Below, piece after piece: positions 12,623-25,994 of a stretch of 64,000 nucleotides of DNA. The notes under the pieces were generated by a model, which worked only from the letters and a program-made list of their open reading frames with translations, had not been told where the DNA came from and did no database searches. The stretch covers positions 11,094,773 through 11,158,772 of the forward strand of contig CM020510.1 in assembly GCA_009823395.1 (NCBI GenBank), written 5' to 3'. Made by a program: the position numbers and the translations under genes. This DNA is from Thamnaconus septentrionalis. Lineage: Eukaryota > Chordata > Actinopteri > Tetraodontiformes > Monacanthidae. The first letter of the stretch is position 1, and each line of letters opens with the position of its first letter.

Positions 12623-13559
12623 GGGCTAGCCGCTGGTGTTGTGAGGCCGTCGCGCAGCGTGAGGGTGACGTGCTGGAATCATCTGAACCCCCTGCTGCAG
12701 CTCCAACATCTGCTTGCCCGTCCCATCCAATCGGGGGGGACGAGCTGGGAGCTGTGACGAATCAGGCTGCTCAGTAATCTTTTCAGGGAGACCCTGGTGG
12801 AGAGGGGCTGGAACAAAAGCCACCACCACCACCGCCACTAGAACCTTCCCGCTGCATCCACCCTCTCCATCCTCCACACAGCCTTCAGGCTTTGATATCT
12901 TAGACCCCTGCGTGGACGAAGAGCCTGCGCCGCTCACAGCGCCGCCGCTCACCCCGCCTCGACACCAGTAATCCCCTGGATCATGACAGAGAAATGAGGA
13001 GGGGGTTAGGTTGACATACATCTGCATAACTCTGTGGAAGGTTGTTTGTTCCCTGTGTTTCACGGCCTTCCGCGGGATTCCTGCGCTGGAATTCCAAGTG
13101 TTCAGAGCGTCAACCTGCCATCTTTTTATCTAGTCCGCCGAGGACGAGATAAAATCTGACAAGTTGAGGATTCACAGGCACGTGAGGCAGATAAGTCACA
13201 GCAACAGAGGTTTTTTCAAATATGAGATAATCACACCGCAGGAATTCACGCCGTAAGTCAAAACCCTTCACAACGCCACCAACAGTTCACTGGTGGAAAA
13301 CGGGCTCGCAGCTTTTTGGAAGGGAGGAGTTCCAGGATGGAGCCGGTGTTGATGTCTGTAAACCGAGAAGAAACAAGATGTCTCGGGGATTTATTGGATT
13401 TGGTCTGCTGATTAAATCTACTCCGAGTGAAAAAGAAAAAAGAAAAAAAGAAGTGTGGACAGAAGTCACATTTTTTGGGGGGGTTTCGTTCTCCAAAAGG
13501 ATGACTGTGGCGATCAGGCAGCCATCAAAGCCGTCTGCCTGGCTCTGGTTTCACAGCAG

Positions 13560-13680
13560 ATGTGCTCCGGTATCCGGGATCACCTGAGGAGATGGTGGCC
13601 TCCTGGCGGGACCAGCTGCCCCCGCTAAAACAGGTGCACTAATGGCTATAAAATCAAGCTGGGCCGGTTCATCATCACCA
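13560..13680. promoter_or_regulatory. Candidate regulatory element: three E-boxes followed by TATAAAA
   Basis: CACCTG at 13581, CAGCTG at 13613 and CAGGTG at 13631 precede GCTATAAAATC (TATAAAA at 13647-13653). Spacing and order would suit a bHLH-responsive promoter or enhancer. No transcript can be shown. Confidence 0.3.
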
Positions 13681-14999
13681 CTTGAATTCAGGCATTAGTC
13701 AGTGCGCTCCCCTTTCATCCTGCAGGCTGTCAGCTTTTATTCATCTAATTGGTGTTACTGGTGAAGAGGCACCGACCTGCCGCCCCTCGGCCCCTTTCAC
13801 CAGCCCCCCTCCCTCCCTCACCCACTCCTCCTCCTCCACGAGACCCTTCCCCAGTCATCTCGCCGGGGCCACAAAGCCTCACGTCTCTGGCGCCATACAC
13901 GCATACGAGCTCGCTGCTTTTACGCACCTCTGCACATTGAACTCTCTTTAACCCTCGGCGCTGATGAGCGTCTGACAGATCAGACGTGGCCGACCGTCTC
14001 ATGGCTGAGAGGCCCCGAGCGAGTCGCCCACACGGCCTGGTCGTGTTCAGAATGAAAATAAAACGCACCGCAACAAAAACAAGGAAGTTCCGTCGGACAG
14101 CTGGTCAGATGCCAAGAGCTGGTTCGAAATAACACGCAACCCCCCCTACATTTTTTTTTTTTAACTAATGCAACGCTACACAGGACAGGCTGTGAGTGAT
14201 TCTGCCTGCTAGGTGCATCTGATTAGCCGACCTCGCTGCCAGGTCACATTTGACAGCCGTGCTGCAAAAGTCGAGCTTGGATCACATCCATCAGTGAACT
14301 CAACACATGGCTCGCATTGTTTTTTTTTTAACGCAACTATTCAAAGAGAGCAATTATGTTTTCAGCTGGAGTGCAGCAACACGTTGCGCCTTTGGAAATA
14401 TGTGCGTAGTGTCTAGTGTGTGGAGGTGTTTACTTTGATGAACTGCTTCCAGCAAGACAAAAAACTGTTATTTAATCTTTATGGGTTTGTTTGTTTTTAT
14501 GTTTTTGTTTAACAACCTGGATCAGATGTCTATATCAAAGAGAGGGATGTACTACTGACATTTAAAAACAAGATCACAAAATGAGAAAAACACAACATTG
14601 TTATGTAAAGATGCCTTCCCAAGTCTCTTAAATTCACTGAAAAATGTGATAAACCGTAAATGCTGAAATTAAAAATACTAATAATGACTTGAATAATGTT
14701 AATCCAGAACCTTGTATTGTGCACATTTTGAGTTGTTTCGACTTCATGTTGAAGCAGAAAGCTTGTTTGAGGTTCATGTTTTTTGCATTTGTACACGTTA
14801 GATGTCCATGTTGCTTCACAGACCAGCAACCAGTGAAAACAAACATAAGTCAGTGGCATGGCTGAGAAAGAGGTGAATTTTTATTTTTTTACAATTTGTA
14901 ATAAAAGTGCACTCTGGCTTTAGCACAATTAATGGTTTATTTGCAAAGGTTTGAGAAAAATAAATCCTTCCAAAATGGCATTAGTTGTGAAAGTGGGCC

Positions 15000-15140
15000 A
15001 AAGCTAAGATTGCCGGCCATTCAGTTCCAAGGCAATGATTTTGACTTTGCACTATTAATGCACCTACAACAGCTGCACTTGGCAATTTTGGCCGTGCATG
15101 TTCCATAATGCGCTGGCGGAGCGCGGAAAAGAGTTCTCCA
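15000..15140. promoter_or_regulatory. Candidate conserved non-coding element
   Basis: Unique, balanced-composition block with ACTATTAATGCACC, CAACAGCTGCAC and TGTTCCATAATGCG, and no open frame or repeat signature. It stands out from low-complexity neighbours. Motifs only. Confidence 0.28.
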
Positions 15141-16686
15141 AACGCATGAAATGAATGAAAGTTATAAAATGCGGACTCTACACAGGAAGTTTGGGATAGT
15201 AAAGGGCCGCTTTTACTGCGCTATAGGAGGGAGTTTTTCAAAATGGAGAAAGCAGAGAGGGCTGGAACAAGAAGAGGGGGGAGGGGGAGGAGTTGAGTAA
15301 CTGCCTCCAAAACGTAAAAGTTGCTCAGTGAAAGAGTCTCAGTCAGGAAGGCACAGTGGCTGGTGGGTAATTTATAGCACAGAAAGGCTTGTAGGGTGAA
15401 AAACATTATTTTAGCGGCCCCCACATCCTAATAGAAGCCAGATGTGGAGGGATTAACAAAGCCTGTTCCCCTCTCTGGCTGCGACTCCGGCTCCCCCAGC
15501 CCTACAGCTGCAGTCCCCACCGTCTCATTTTCTTCCACTTTCTCTTTCAAAGTCCATGTCAGGCTTTCCTCTGCCACCCCAGCATGCGTGTCTGTGTGTG
15601 TGTTTTTGCCTTCCTCCTGCTCCTTCTTCTTCTTCCTCTTCATGGTAGTGCGAGATGCGGTGGGAATACGAGAGCAGTCAACACTCTGGTTTTTGAGGCG
15701 AGACTTAGGAAAGAGTCAGTGGGCCTTTTCCAAACAGATCCGCAGTTTAGTTCACGCTCAGCCTGCCGGTGTGCGCAAGGGGAGCTTTGTGGTCGCTGAT
15801 GTCACTTCACTCAACCTGCCAGGCCACATGTCAGGTAGCAAAAAGAAAAAAAAAACCCACACAACCTGGCATCACTTAAGTCCGGGATACCCAGGTTGGA
15901 ATCAAGTTTCCCTTTGGAGTTCTTCAGGCGATTAGAAAGCTACGGTAGGTGGTAGGTAGAGGTTAGAACACAGTTGTTTACTGGCTACGATTTCATGGCC
16001 AACCGAGCCGTCAATATTTCAAAGAGCAGATGGGCCTGGTGCAACTGGTGTTATCCCCTACCAGTCAAATTCCCCGAGCACGGCGGACGACCGAGCTCGC
16101 GGAGGAAGGCGGCTGCGCGAGGCGAAAGCCCCACTGAAGCCGTTTGCATTGTGTAATTACCCTCAATCCCAAAAGGGGGAGACACGAGTTGCGGCGCAGC
16201 AGATCTTAAGATGGTTTGACTGCATTAATCACTAAAATGTGTTGGGAAGGCCGGCTGCCAAAGAAAAGCTCCGGCGTCCTCCCTTCCAGCACAACTGCAT
16301 CAGTTCCAAAGTCAACACGTTGTGAAAATTGAACAAGATTACTCAGCTGTTTTTTTTTCAACACCCTCCCTCCCCCAGACTCCTTTTTTTTTTTTTTCTA
16401 ACCTTCCCACAATACTGAAAATCATCATCTGGGAATACGGGGCTGGATGTTGCAGCCTCTCCTTGCGCCAGACGAGCGCTGATGCTCGGATGAGAAGCAG
16501 GTGCTCATAAGGCCATTTTTTCTCCTCCCCTTGTGTACGTTTGTTAAGCCGCGACGTGAAAAGTTTACACAGTAGTTAAACAGTAGCCCTGCGTGCGTTA
16601 GCATCGTGTTTATGTCCACGCTGTGTTGTATACATCTGCGGTTATAAATAAACATGACTATACGTACGAGTGCGCGAGCCTCTGAG

Positions 16687-16740
16687 CGTGCGTGTGCATG
16701 CTTGTGCGTGCATGTGCGTCTGTGTGTGTGTGTGTGTGTA
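16687..16740. repeat. (TG)n microsatellite
   Basis: Imperfect GCGTGCATG units grading into a pure TG run. Confidence 0.9.
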
Positions 16741-19700
16741 AAAGCAGCAGGAGCAGGAGGAGCTAGGAGAATGCTAGCGTGTCGGCAGCGGGGCCGAAAC
16801 TCGAAGCCTGTGATGTGTTTGACGGAGTCTCCAGCCTCCCAGCTGTCACTGGTGCCTCTGGCATCCTACTCAAGCCCCTCCCCCCCCACAACCCTTACAC
16901 CCCACCCTCCCACCTCCCCAACCCTCACCCCTCCCGCCCGCTCCCTTTGAAGATAGCTACCCCAGGAAATTGAAAGCTGTTTTCAAAGAGCAGACAAGAG
17001 AAGAAGAGGGGAGCGCAGACAAAGCGGAAGAAAAGGGGTTTGTGACGGGAGTGACGGCGAGGTGGCGGGTTAAGAAGGCAGGGAAGTCCCTGGAAAAACA
17101 CAAGATTGTTTTCAGGTATTGAGCTGTTTCTGCTTTGAAAGGCCCAGTGATTCAGATTAGCAGCAGCATTGGTCAAAAAAAAGCATCTTGCAAACAATGT
17201 TGATTCCTTTTTACCCACTACATGGATGTTACCTCTTTCTCAGTGATGTCATGAAATCCCAAAAGATCCACCTTCAGGACTATTGTGGGAAAATAGTTGT
17301 ATAGTTATGTAGTTATAGTTGTGTAGTTGTGCTCTTGTAAATAATACATTTACATGATATGTAAATGTAAATGGATATAACTTTGGTGCCATCCTCAAAA
17401 TGTCCCAAGTCAGTCCCTTAACCAAAACCACTGTTAAAGATCTGCATCTGTTCTTCAAGGGAACTAATTTTCTGCGTATATGACCCCTTGTTTACTTTTA
17501 ATTACTTTATCTTGTTTAATGCGTACATGTGTATTTTAGCTTTGTGTTTTCATGTGAATAGATCCTTTCAAAATGTTAAACATTGGGACTAAGATCCAAC
17601 ACAACAAAGCCAAAAATGCAATAATCTCTCAAATACATGTTACGTTCATAAAGGTTGAGAAATAGACTTAACGCTTCCAATGAACCCCATTGAAAACACA
17701 TAAAAACTAAATTAAAACAAACACAGTCGGTCGCATAGTGAGCGCGTGCTGCCAGCGTTCTGACACCAGATGAATCAGGGACCTTCTGACCCGACATCCT
17801 GTTCCCTCTCAAGCCTTCAGGACCCCCGGGGTGGGAATCACTCTTACAGTACGTCTCCCTCCACAAAGTCTCGGGGACAATGGCGGAGTGTGCCAGAGTG
17901 CCGGGGTTCCAACGCTTCCACCAAGGTTTTCATTTGCTCTCGCGGCAACATTCTGATGATCCGTGTCTCGCGGGACAGGAGCCAGGCACAGGGCAGATGC
18001 CTGTATGGTTTGGCCCGACGGCGGACAGCTCTCAGGACAGGAAAACAAACAGTGACGGACAGGTGGGGGCGTCGCTCGGGCGAGGAGCTAGCAGCCGGCG
18101 TGGCAGCAGTCAGACGCGGAGAGGATTCTAACTGGCATCTTGGCACGCAGAGGCGGGCAGACGTGGCTTTTCTCCCGGCCAACAATAACGTCTGCCTCAT
18201 TAGATCTGGACCGCCAGGCCCACGACTGTCCCAACCAGTTTGGGAATCCGACTGATGGGTTCAGTGGGTAGTTGAATGGCAAAATACCGTTCAGCTTTCT
18301 AATGCGCCAGATGTTTTGTTTCTTTCTTGGTAATGCAAGGCAGGACCAGGACATTTTATTTTGATTGACGCTGACAGTCAGGCTCATCGAGCTCTGCCAG
18401 GATGCACATACGTCAGAATAAATGTCGCATTTAAGGGGGGTACTGGGAAGGATGGCAGCTTTTGAAGAGAGTCGTAAGAGGTGGGAAAGGAAAAATATAT
18501 CTAAGGTCCAAAAGTATAAGTGAAAATTCAAACTTGTAGACACAGCCAATCTAATCATGGTTAATACGTTCGATGAGCACTGGGGATAAAATAGGAGCCA
18601 CAGACAAACAAGCCTGTTGTAATAAGTGAATTCAGTCATCAGCAACATCTCTGGGAACTGGCATTGCATGGCCTTCACACATATTCCACATATTAGTGTT
18701 TATCTTAAATTTGCCAGAAAAAAGTTGATGCTGAAGTTACTCTGCGCAAATAAAGGAGATATATCCCTCGGAGACTCAACCTGCAATCGTAGTTGTGTAG
18801 AAATATTGCCGGTCAGCTCTTTATTTGTGTCTTTATCAGATCATAATAACATTGAATAACATTGCAAAATATGAACATATGAACTTCACGGTGTTCTACG
18901 ATGGCTACGCCCAGCACATAATGAGATTTTTTCTTCTTCACTTTCTTGTTGATGTTCGTTATGTGAATTCTTCCAGTGTCTGCCAGGATTTCGCACAAAC
19001 ATTACGCAGCTCGTCCAGGAGTGTCGGACAGACAACGCCTCCGCCGCGGTGCTGTGCTACTACAGTTACATTACAGCGGCAGCTGGGCCCAAATATTTGC
19101 AGAACTAAACCATTACATGGCTAAATATGAGTAAGGGAAAATGTGAAACCATGTAATTACGGGGGGACTCCAGCATGAGGGGTGACAGGTTAATTCACCC
19201 AAATTCAAACAGATCTTTTCTCCATTCATGCAGCAGCCGCCTGTGAATGGGATCAGACTTTTTTCCTTTCTTTTCAACAGCCAGACTTGTTCGCAGTTCT
19301 GGTAAATGTGGTGGCAACAGCCAGACATTAAATTAGTAAATGAACTCCTAATGTGTGGCGTTCCAGAGCTAAATGGGAGAAGGCGGATGATAGATGATCA
19401 CAGTTCAGGATTATTTAACAGATGCTAGACATCTCGACTGAAATCTAGCAAGAAACCAGGAACATATTGCAGGCTGCTTTTGAAATGTTGTTTATGGGAC
19501 AGTTTTTCATGGATGATGCACACACTGTATGCACAGTCACATGTGCATTACGGGACCTGAAAGGGACGAAGGAGCAAGTTTTAAAAACTGCATCTTAGAT
19601 GTTAGGAGATGCACTTTTATGACTGACTCTTATGGCTTCAAAAATAACTTAATAACTAATTAATTACGTTTTTAAAAGGTTAGAAATTTCAAACAAATAA

Positions 19701-22700
19701 AGAGAGCATTCTGGTCTGTTTGTTTTATAATGTTTGTTTTTTTTTAAATACTGACGTGAACAGTTCTTTTTTGGTGCAACATTTCTGAGAAACACACTGA
19801 ACAGTGAAAACGTCTCTGAAAGTTAGCATTGTTAAACACTAATCAAGAAACTCTGCAAAACACTCCGAAGCAATACTGAATAATGTTGCGGGATATCACA
19901 GCAGGGTTGGCAGCCTCCAATCTGCATTTTAGTCAGCTAGTTTCTTGTGTTTGACAGCACTACAGGCCACTGTAGTGTTTTTTCGCATTCTGCTGGTGAA
20001 TTATGCCACGCATCGACCAATAATCCAGATATGCCTCTAAATCTCCCCCGCTCGGTACAGCAATAAGTTCTGCGACCTGCCTCCCCAGGTGTGGAGGTGA
20101 GGGGTCAGGGCTTTACGGTGGAGCGGCTGGGGGGTCGGGACCTGCGCTCTGTGGAATTCGGGTGTCACCGTGGCATTCACAATGGAGTGGTGAGAATGAC
20201 AGGTAGCCCCTGGGGGCTGTAAATAACAGATATGCCCTCATACTTATGGGGGGTTGGGGGTAGGGCAGTTGGGGAGGGGGGTAAAAGCCGGGCGTAGCTC
20301 AAAACAGGAAATGAGCATAAGGCCAAAGGATGGGGGGGAAAGCAAAAACAGACAAAGGGGAAAAGATAATTGCATTTGAGGAGCGGTGGAATGTCGTGAG
20401 CTGAAGGGCAAAGTCTCATATCGAGCTCATAAAAACTGCAATTCCGCTCTTTCTTTTTGTCTTTTGGCCTTTTGGTTTAAAAACATGCCGACCCGATCTG
20501 TTTTGCTGTCATCCCGTAGGCATTAAAGTCGAGATTAATCAAGGTGACTTTCAGTTGTGGGTAAAGCTAATAAAATTGTGATTGAAAATCATAAGTCAAG
20601 CTAAGAATGATGACTTGGTGGCTGGAAGAAAATAAAAAAATGGACAGCATGAATGGTTTCTGCTCTTTTTAATCACTCTCTATATGAAAACTAAAGCCAT
20701 AATCCAATCGACTTAAAAAAAAAAATTCAACTAAATGCAAGAAACTGACTGTGTATTCGCCAACTGCTACCTTTCTCATTTGAAAGGCAGTAGCTGAGTT
20801 TTGACGGAGACGGGCCGAAATGGTGGCGTGTTTTTGCATTTCTCATTTCTCCTGCAGGCCACCAGAAAAAAATTCCACTAAACCAACACACATGCAGGGC
20901 CGGTTGGTGCCATTAGAAGCTGTAGGCACTCGGGGAGAGAAGGTGGCGGTGGTCAGCGTCAAAACACATGGGCGCATGAGCTCAGAGCAGAACAGTCATA
21001 CACTGTCTCGGGTTACACCTGAGACTCCACTTCATCTGCACTGAATTCCCCCCAAACCAGGTAATGATTTCAAAGGCTCCCTTTAAAAATGACCTTTTAT
21101 GGCTTTTGGGTTAGAAGTAAAGACATTAAGGCTCCAGACGAATGTATTTCCACATCCACACGGACACGGCTGGAAAAAAATCGATTCCCCTTACTTGAAG
21201 CTGTTCTTTTCCAGCGTTTCTCACTCTTTTCCATTCTTCTTCTTCTTTTTTTTTTCTTCTAGCGGCACAACGGCTCCATACATCTGGCACAGGAGCCCTT
21301 ATTGATCTCTGGGAACAATCCAAAATAGAGGCTGAAACCGAAGACGGCGGCTCTTTCTGCACATTGTCAGGTGATCCAAGGGAGAAGAAAAAAGGGGGTC
21401 AGGTGTATACAAAATAAAGAGATGGGAAGGGGAAGGGAGCGGGCCCATCTCTCATGGAGGGGGTGGGAGGAGGGGAGTCCTTCACCCACCCCGAGGGTAG
21501 GTCATAGTCCCTGACCTCTGACCCCGCTCTGAAAGAAGGGAATTTAGGGGAGGGAGAGGGAGACGTGTCTGAGCAGGGAGAGCGGCAGAGGAGCAGCGGG
21601 AACAAAGAGTCGACACAAGAAGCACGCCGCATAACGCATCTACATTAAAAGGAGGCAGCGACGAGTTTCCAAAAAAGAGAGAAAAAAGGAGGGTGTGTAA
21701 ATTTTAAAGCCGGATGCAAATTTTAAACCGGTCTGATTCACAGTTTACCAGCCTGATGCACTTCTGGCAGCACAGAGTTGAAAATGAGTTTCTCCGTCTC
21801 TGGTCTTTTGCCTTTTTGGTGCAAGCTGGCGTCACGTGCACGTCTGGGTGACGCTGATCAGAGCCGCCCGGCCTTGGAGCCACTTCAGAGGTTTGTTCAT
21901 CTCTGTTGTTCTTCACTTTTCTTCTTTAATCTGCATTAAAGGGCCCGGCTGACCCCTGACCCCACATACATCTGTCTCACCAGGCATGTGCCTTCCAGAT
22001 GTGGACGCATGTGACCCCCAGGCAGCACTAAAAGAGCAAATTCCTGGCAATTCTACCGGCATCGCTAGGTGGCAGCACGCAAAAGCTGAGCTTTGAAATG
22101 TTAATTGATGGGTTTCCTTAAAATTTGGCAACACAGAAAAGATTGACCTCAAAACGCAAAGAAAAATGACCTTATTAGAATAATATAACGATCGAGTCAT
22201 TCCTTTAATGGAACGTCAGGGACAATGTGAGACCTGATACCTCTTTACCATTTCCCACTTTAACGTCACTGCTTTTACTGCTCCAGATGTTCACTTTCTA
22301 TAAAATCCCCATTCAGAGGGGGAAAAAAGAGTGTGAGGAAGTTGTTTTGTGTGTGTGTTTGAGTTGTGTGTCATCTCCAGAGTCGGGCAGCGATCCAGAG
22401 AGACAGCAGCTGTCCCACACAATATCACTTTTATTCATTAATGTTGTTTGTTTTTTACAGGCCAAAACAAATTAGTTCCACTTGAGAATGCAGAAGAGCG
22501 TGAAATATAAATGGTTTTCCTGCATGCAGGGGGGGGAGTTATGGTGGGGATGAAATTAAAGAGGTTGGAGGGAAGGAGAAAGGAACTGTACTCAGAGTTT
22601 GGTTTTGGGGGAATTTGAAAGCTGGTCAGTGGAGGTCAGGCCGCGTCAAGATAGCTCAAAATATTTCACTTTGAGTTTTATCAGCAACGCATACACAGAA

Positions 22701-22990
22701 GTATGATGAAAGAGACACAGGAAGAAAAAAAATAGCAGAACCAAATGCAGTCCCTGGTCTGGAAGCAGTCAGACTGATAGTCGGAGATCTGAGAGAACCG
22801 TCACACACACACAGTTTGATCTGGATTGGATTTAACTGCCTCCATTTAAACTCAAATCTTATCACGGACCGAACCGAGAACCAGCCACGTCAGTCCACCT
22901 CCTGAGACATACGAGCCGAAATATTTTTTTTTTCCCCCCCTTGGTTGCATTTTTTCCTCTTTTCCTGTCTAACCTAGCAGGCCCTGGGCT

Positions 22991-23530
22991 CCGTGTCAGC
23001 GCGCTCTCTGCTCTCCGTCAGTCCATATTGGGCTGCCGCTCCCTCACGGATGAGGAATTTCAACTCATCCTGAACTGTAAATTCAGCATGTATGTATGAC
23101 CCCCGCCCCCCCACCCCCTCTCCTCCCCCACCTCAGCTCCCTCCTCCTTCTCAACAAGCCCCACGTGCAGCGCAGACCCCTCGTCACTCCTCATGAAAGG
23201 GAGCGGGCGGGCGGGCGCACATTCTGCTCGGGAAGTTCTTCTCTCCCTGAGCGCGGCGTCGAACCCGCGTGCCAACACCGGGTTCGACGGCGCTTCTGTT
23301 AATCGTCGGCCAGGCGGTGGTGGTGGGGGTGCAGAGGGGGCGACTTCTCTGTAAAACCGTCGCTTTGCTCGTATACGAACCCACTTAGCGCTCCGTCACG
23401 CTCTGCCTGCCCAACTGACCTCCCCCCCAAGCCTCCTCCTCCTCCTCCTCCTCTCCATCTTCATCTCCATCTCCATCTCGTGGTCCAGGTCGGCTCTCGG
23501 CTCCAGGATTCTCAGCACAACTAAAGAAGC
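22991..23530. other. GC- and CpG-rich segment
   Basis: Compared with its neighbours this stretch has frequent CpG, a GCGGGCGGGCGGGCG run, the hairpin at 23257 and a (CCT)n patch near 23430. It could be a CpG island of an unseen transcript. No exon is supported. Confidence 0.35.
23257..23289. repeat. 11 bp perfect inverted repeat (hairpin) in GC-rich segment
   Basis: CGTCGAACCCG at 23257-23267 is inverted at 23279-23289 (CGGGTTCGACG) around an 11 bp spacer. The right arm contains GGTTCGACG, similar to a polymerase III B-box. The surrounding sequence carries a GCGGGCGGGCGGGCG run and many CpGs. Confidence 0.6.
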
Positions 23531-23534
23531 CAAA

Positions 23535-23576
23535 CAGAGAGAGAGAGAGAGAGAGAGCGGGAGAAAGAGAGAGAGT
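23535..23576. repeat. (AG)n microsatellite
   Basis: AG dinucleotides with a single CGGG interruption. Confidence 0.9.
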
Positions 23577-24109
23577 CCTTTCTTCGCGGAGGGGGAAGAG
23601 AAAAAAACGCTGAGAACAAGTCAGAGTGAGAAAGGAGGCCATTGTAGGGGGCTGGCCTGGGGACAAGTCACCCATTCAGATGCGGCCAGCCGTGTACAAT
23701 GGCTAAACTAACATCATTGACATTTGGAGTTGCCCAAGCTTTAGAGTGAGAGGAAAGGGGAGGAGGGTGTGTGTGTGTGTGTGCGTGCATGTGTGTGAAG
23801 AGGAGCCGTGTTGCAAAAGGCCCCTAACGGGCACCAGGCCATTGATCAGAAATTCATGTCGGTGGCCGGGGATCAGAGCAGCGTGCCCTCTGTCGGCTTT
23901 CATGTGTTGTGGAGAAGCTGAGAAGTAGAAGCAGGAGGACATCTGAGATAGGAACCTTTATCCAACCAACCCCCCGCCAGTCCCTCCAGTCCCTGTGGAC
24001 CAAACCGGGCCAGTGACTCGGGGGCCACCCAGGGCCACTCAGGGCAGACTGAGGGCCAACTGGGGTGATGCAGAACAGGCCGGTGGCTGATCAAAGTGCT
24101 CAGATAGCG

Positions 24110-24260
24110 CAGCGTGTTGCTCTCTTATTGGCTGCCATCAGGAGACACGGCACTGTGATTAATGATAATGCGGCCAACCAAGTGGCTTTCCGTGGCGGCG
24201 ACTAATGAGACGGCGAAGCGCTCCTGACTGATATGGATGTGACGGGTTACCACGGGCCTC
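24110..24260. promoter_or_regulatory. Candidate enhancer with PBX-HOX-like site
   Basis: TGATTAATGATAATG at 24156-24170 contains a TGATTAATGA core matching the PBX-HOX composite consensus, plus an overlapping TGATAATG. The neighbouring TTATTGGCTGCC includes a reverse CCAAT. The sequence is unique and has no reading frame. Confidence 0.35.
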
Positions 24261-24779
24261 AGAGTTTCACCAGTTGGAATTCCTCTTGAGAAACTCATCA
24301 ATATCAGTGGATGTTGACAGTCCTGTGAGTAATGATTGAGATTATGTTACTCAGCATTTTATCGTTTCTCCAGTTTCAGTCACGAATTTGGCTAATTCTA
24401 TCTACTTGTGTCACATGACCATGTACAGGGGGTAGGAACTGACATTAACCTCATCGTGAGTCAAAGCTAGACAATGCTGTTAAAGGTTTTAAACCTTCAT
24501 CACACGCACCTGCACAGGTGTCTTCGAGTCAGGTTCCTGAGAATTACCTCAATTCAGACAGGGTCACTTTGTCAAAATAACAATTTATTACACATCAACA
24601 CGTTAGGTTAATCATCACGTCAGGTTTGGCGGTATGGTTCTGCTTGGGGTCCCCCTGCCCTTCCACGCAAGCATGCGAGGAAGCCCGAGGCGGGAAGCCC
24701 TTCCCGCCCTTCACGAGCCATCGTGAAAGGCGTAAGGCCGGGAGGGCAGCTCAGGTTCGTTTTGGGGACTCCCTCTCCC

Positions 24780-24990
24780 CTGCATTTCCATTACCCCTAG
24801 AGTTGCGCAAAACATAAATATCGCAATAAAAAACTGGTACGCCTAAACTTTGGAAAACCTCTAAAATATGCCTAAAATGTTTTGACGCTCTCACAAGGTG
24901 GTTTTTCAGACGTGTCAATATAGAGGTATATCGCAAAAGTGTCATGGAAACACTTTTTCACATTTGCGAAATATTTTTTTTCAAGTAATC
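24780..24990. mobile_element. Possible MITE-like repeat
   Basis: The segment begins near TTTCCATTACCCCTAGAGTT, contains TATCGCAA twice, and includes the hairpin AAAAGTGT...ACACTTTT at 24935-24957. The style matches fish MITEs, but the outer ends are unclear. Confidence 0.3.
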
Positions 24991-25969
24991 AAAGGGAAAA
25001 ATATAACAACCATTCATGACAGCAAACAAACGTAAACAAACGAAAGCAAACTTAAGTCTCGCAAATCTCACAGGACGAGATTTTACGAGAATTACGGCTA
25101 ACGTGTTTCGAGCCGTTCAATGGAAGCACCTGCAAAACGCAATTGTACTTTTTTTAATTTTAGAAATATGGCTTTTATTTTGCGAAAAACTAACAATGGA
25201 AAAACAGCTACGGACAACAACAATATCCGTGTCTTCCCTGTCTGTTTTTGCTGCTTTAATGAGCCACAACCCCCTAACGTGATCAACACGCTGGATATCC
25301 TCTGGTAATTTTCCTCTGTGAGGGACGCACAGTGACACCAGACCACTGAGCAGAAACATTCCCTCCCTCTCTCTGTATCTTTTCTGCTTCCAACCAGGTC
25401 ACTACAGGAAAAGGCCGCGTCAACACAGGCCCGGCTTGATGACGTGCGCGGGCCGAGGGGTTCAGCTTTTAAAGGCACCCATTCTGTTTAAACAAGCTTG
25501 TGCACACGGCTGCAGGGGTAAACAAGGCCGGACCACCTTGCCTGCGCTGCATCGCCTGCTCGCCAACAGTCACTCCGGAGCGGCTGGTTGTTGCACCCTG
25601 CCGTCCCAGTGACACTGCTGCTGGCTGGTCTGAGTTTGCTTGCCTTTCGGGTTGGGTGGAGGGGAGCGAGGGGTGGGAGAGTCCTCCTCCTTTCCTAATG
25701 CCCGCACTTCAGCGGGGGCCGCTCACTCGCTTAAACGCAATAACAGCTGCTACGAGCAACAGACCGAGAACCTGATATATGCACTCCGAAAGGACTGACC
25801 TCTGCTCGTGAATCAGCCCCAAGGACAGGAGGTGTAGGCCCCCTGAACAGAGTTCCCGGCCATGCCCCATAGTTCCCTCTGGCTCAACCAACGCACTATT
25901 TTTAGGTCAACCCTCAAAGTACCACAACGCCTCCAAATGTCTCTTTGGCGACAAGACAATGGGTCGGGC

Positions 25970-25994
25970 TTTTTTTTTTTTTTTTTTTTTTTTT
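25970..25994. repeat. Poly(T) tract
   Basis: About 25 consecutive T residues, probably the 3' tail of an unidentified minus-strand retroelement. Confidence 0.85.

Larger units (their letters stand above)
12161..22990. other. Intergenic desert segment, no supported gene
   Basis: Holds microsatellites at 12576 and 16687, the candidate elements at 13560 and 15000, and C-rich low-complexity patches at 13790-13850 and 16870-16940. Open frames up to 196 codons (for example 18088-18678, minus) carry no recognisable domain. Confidence 0.55.
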
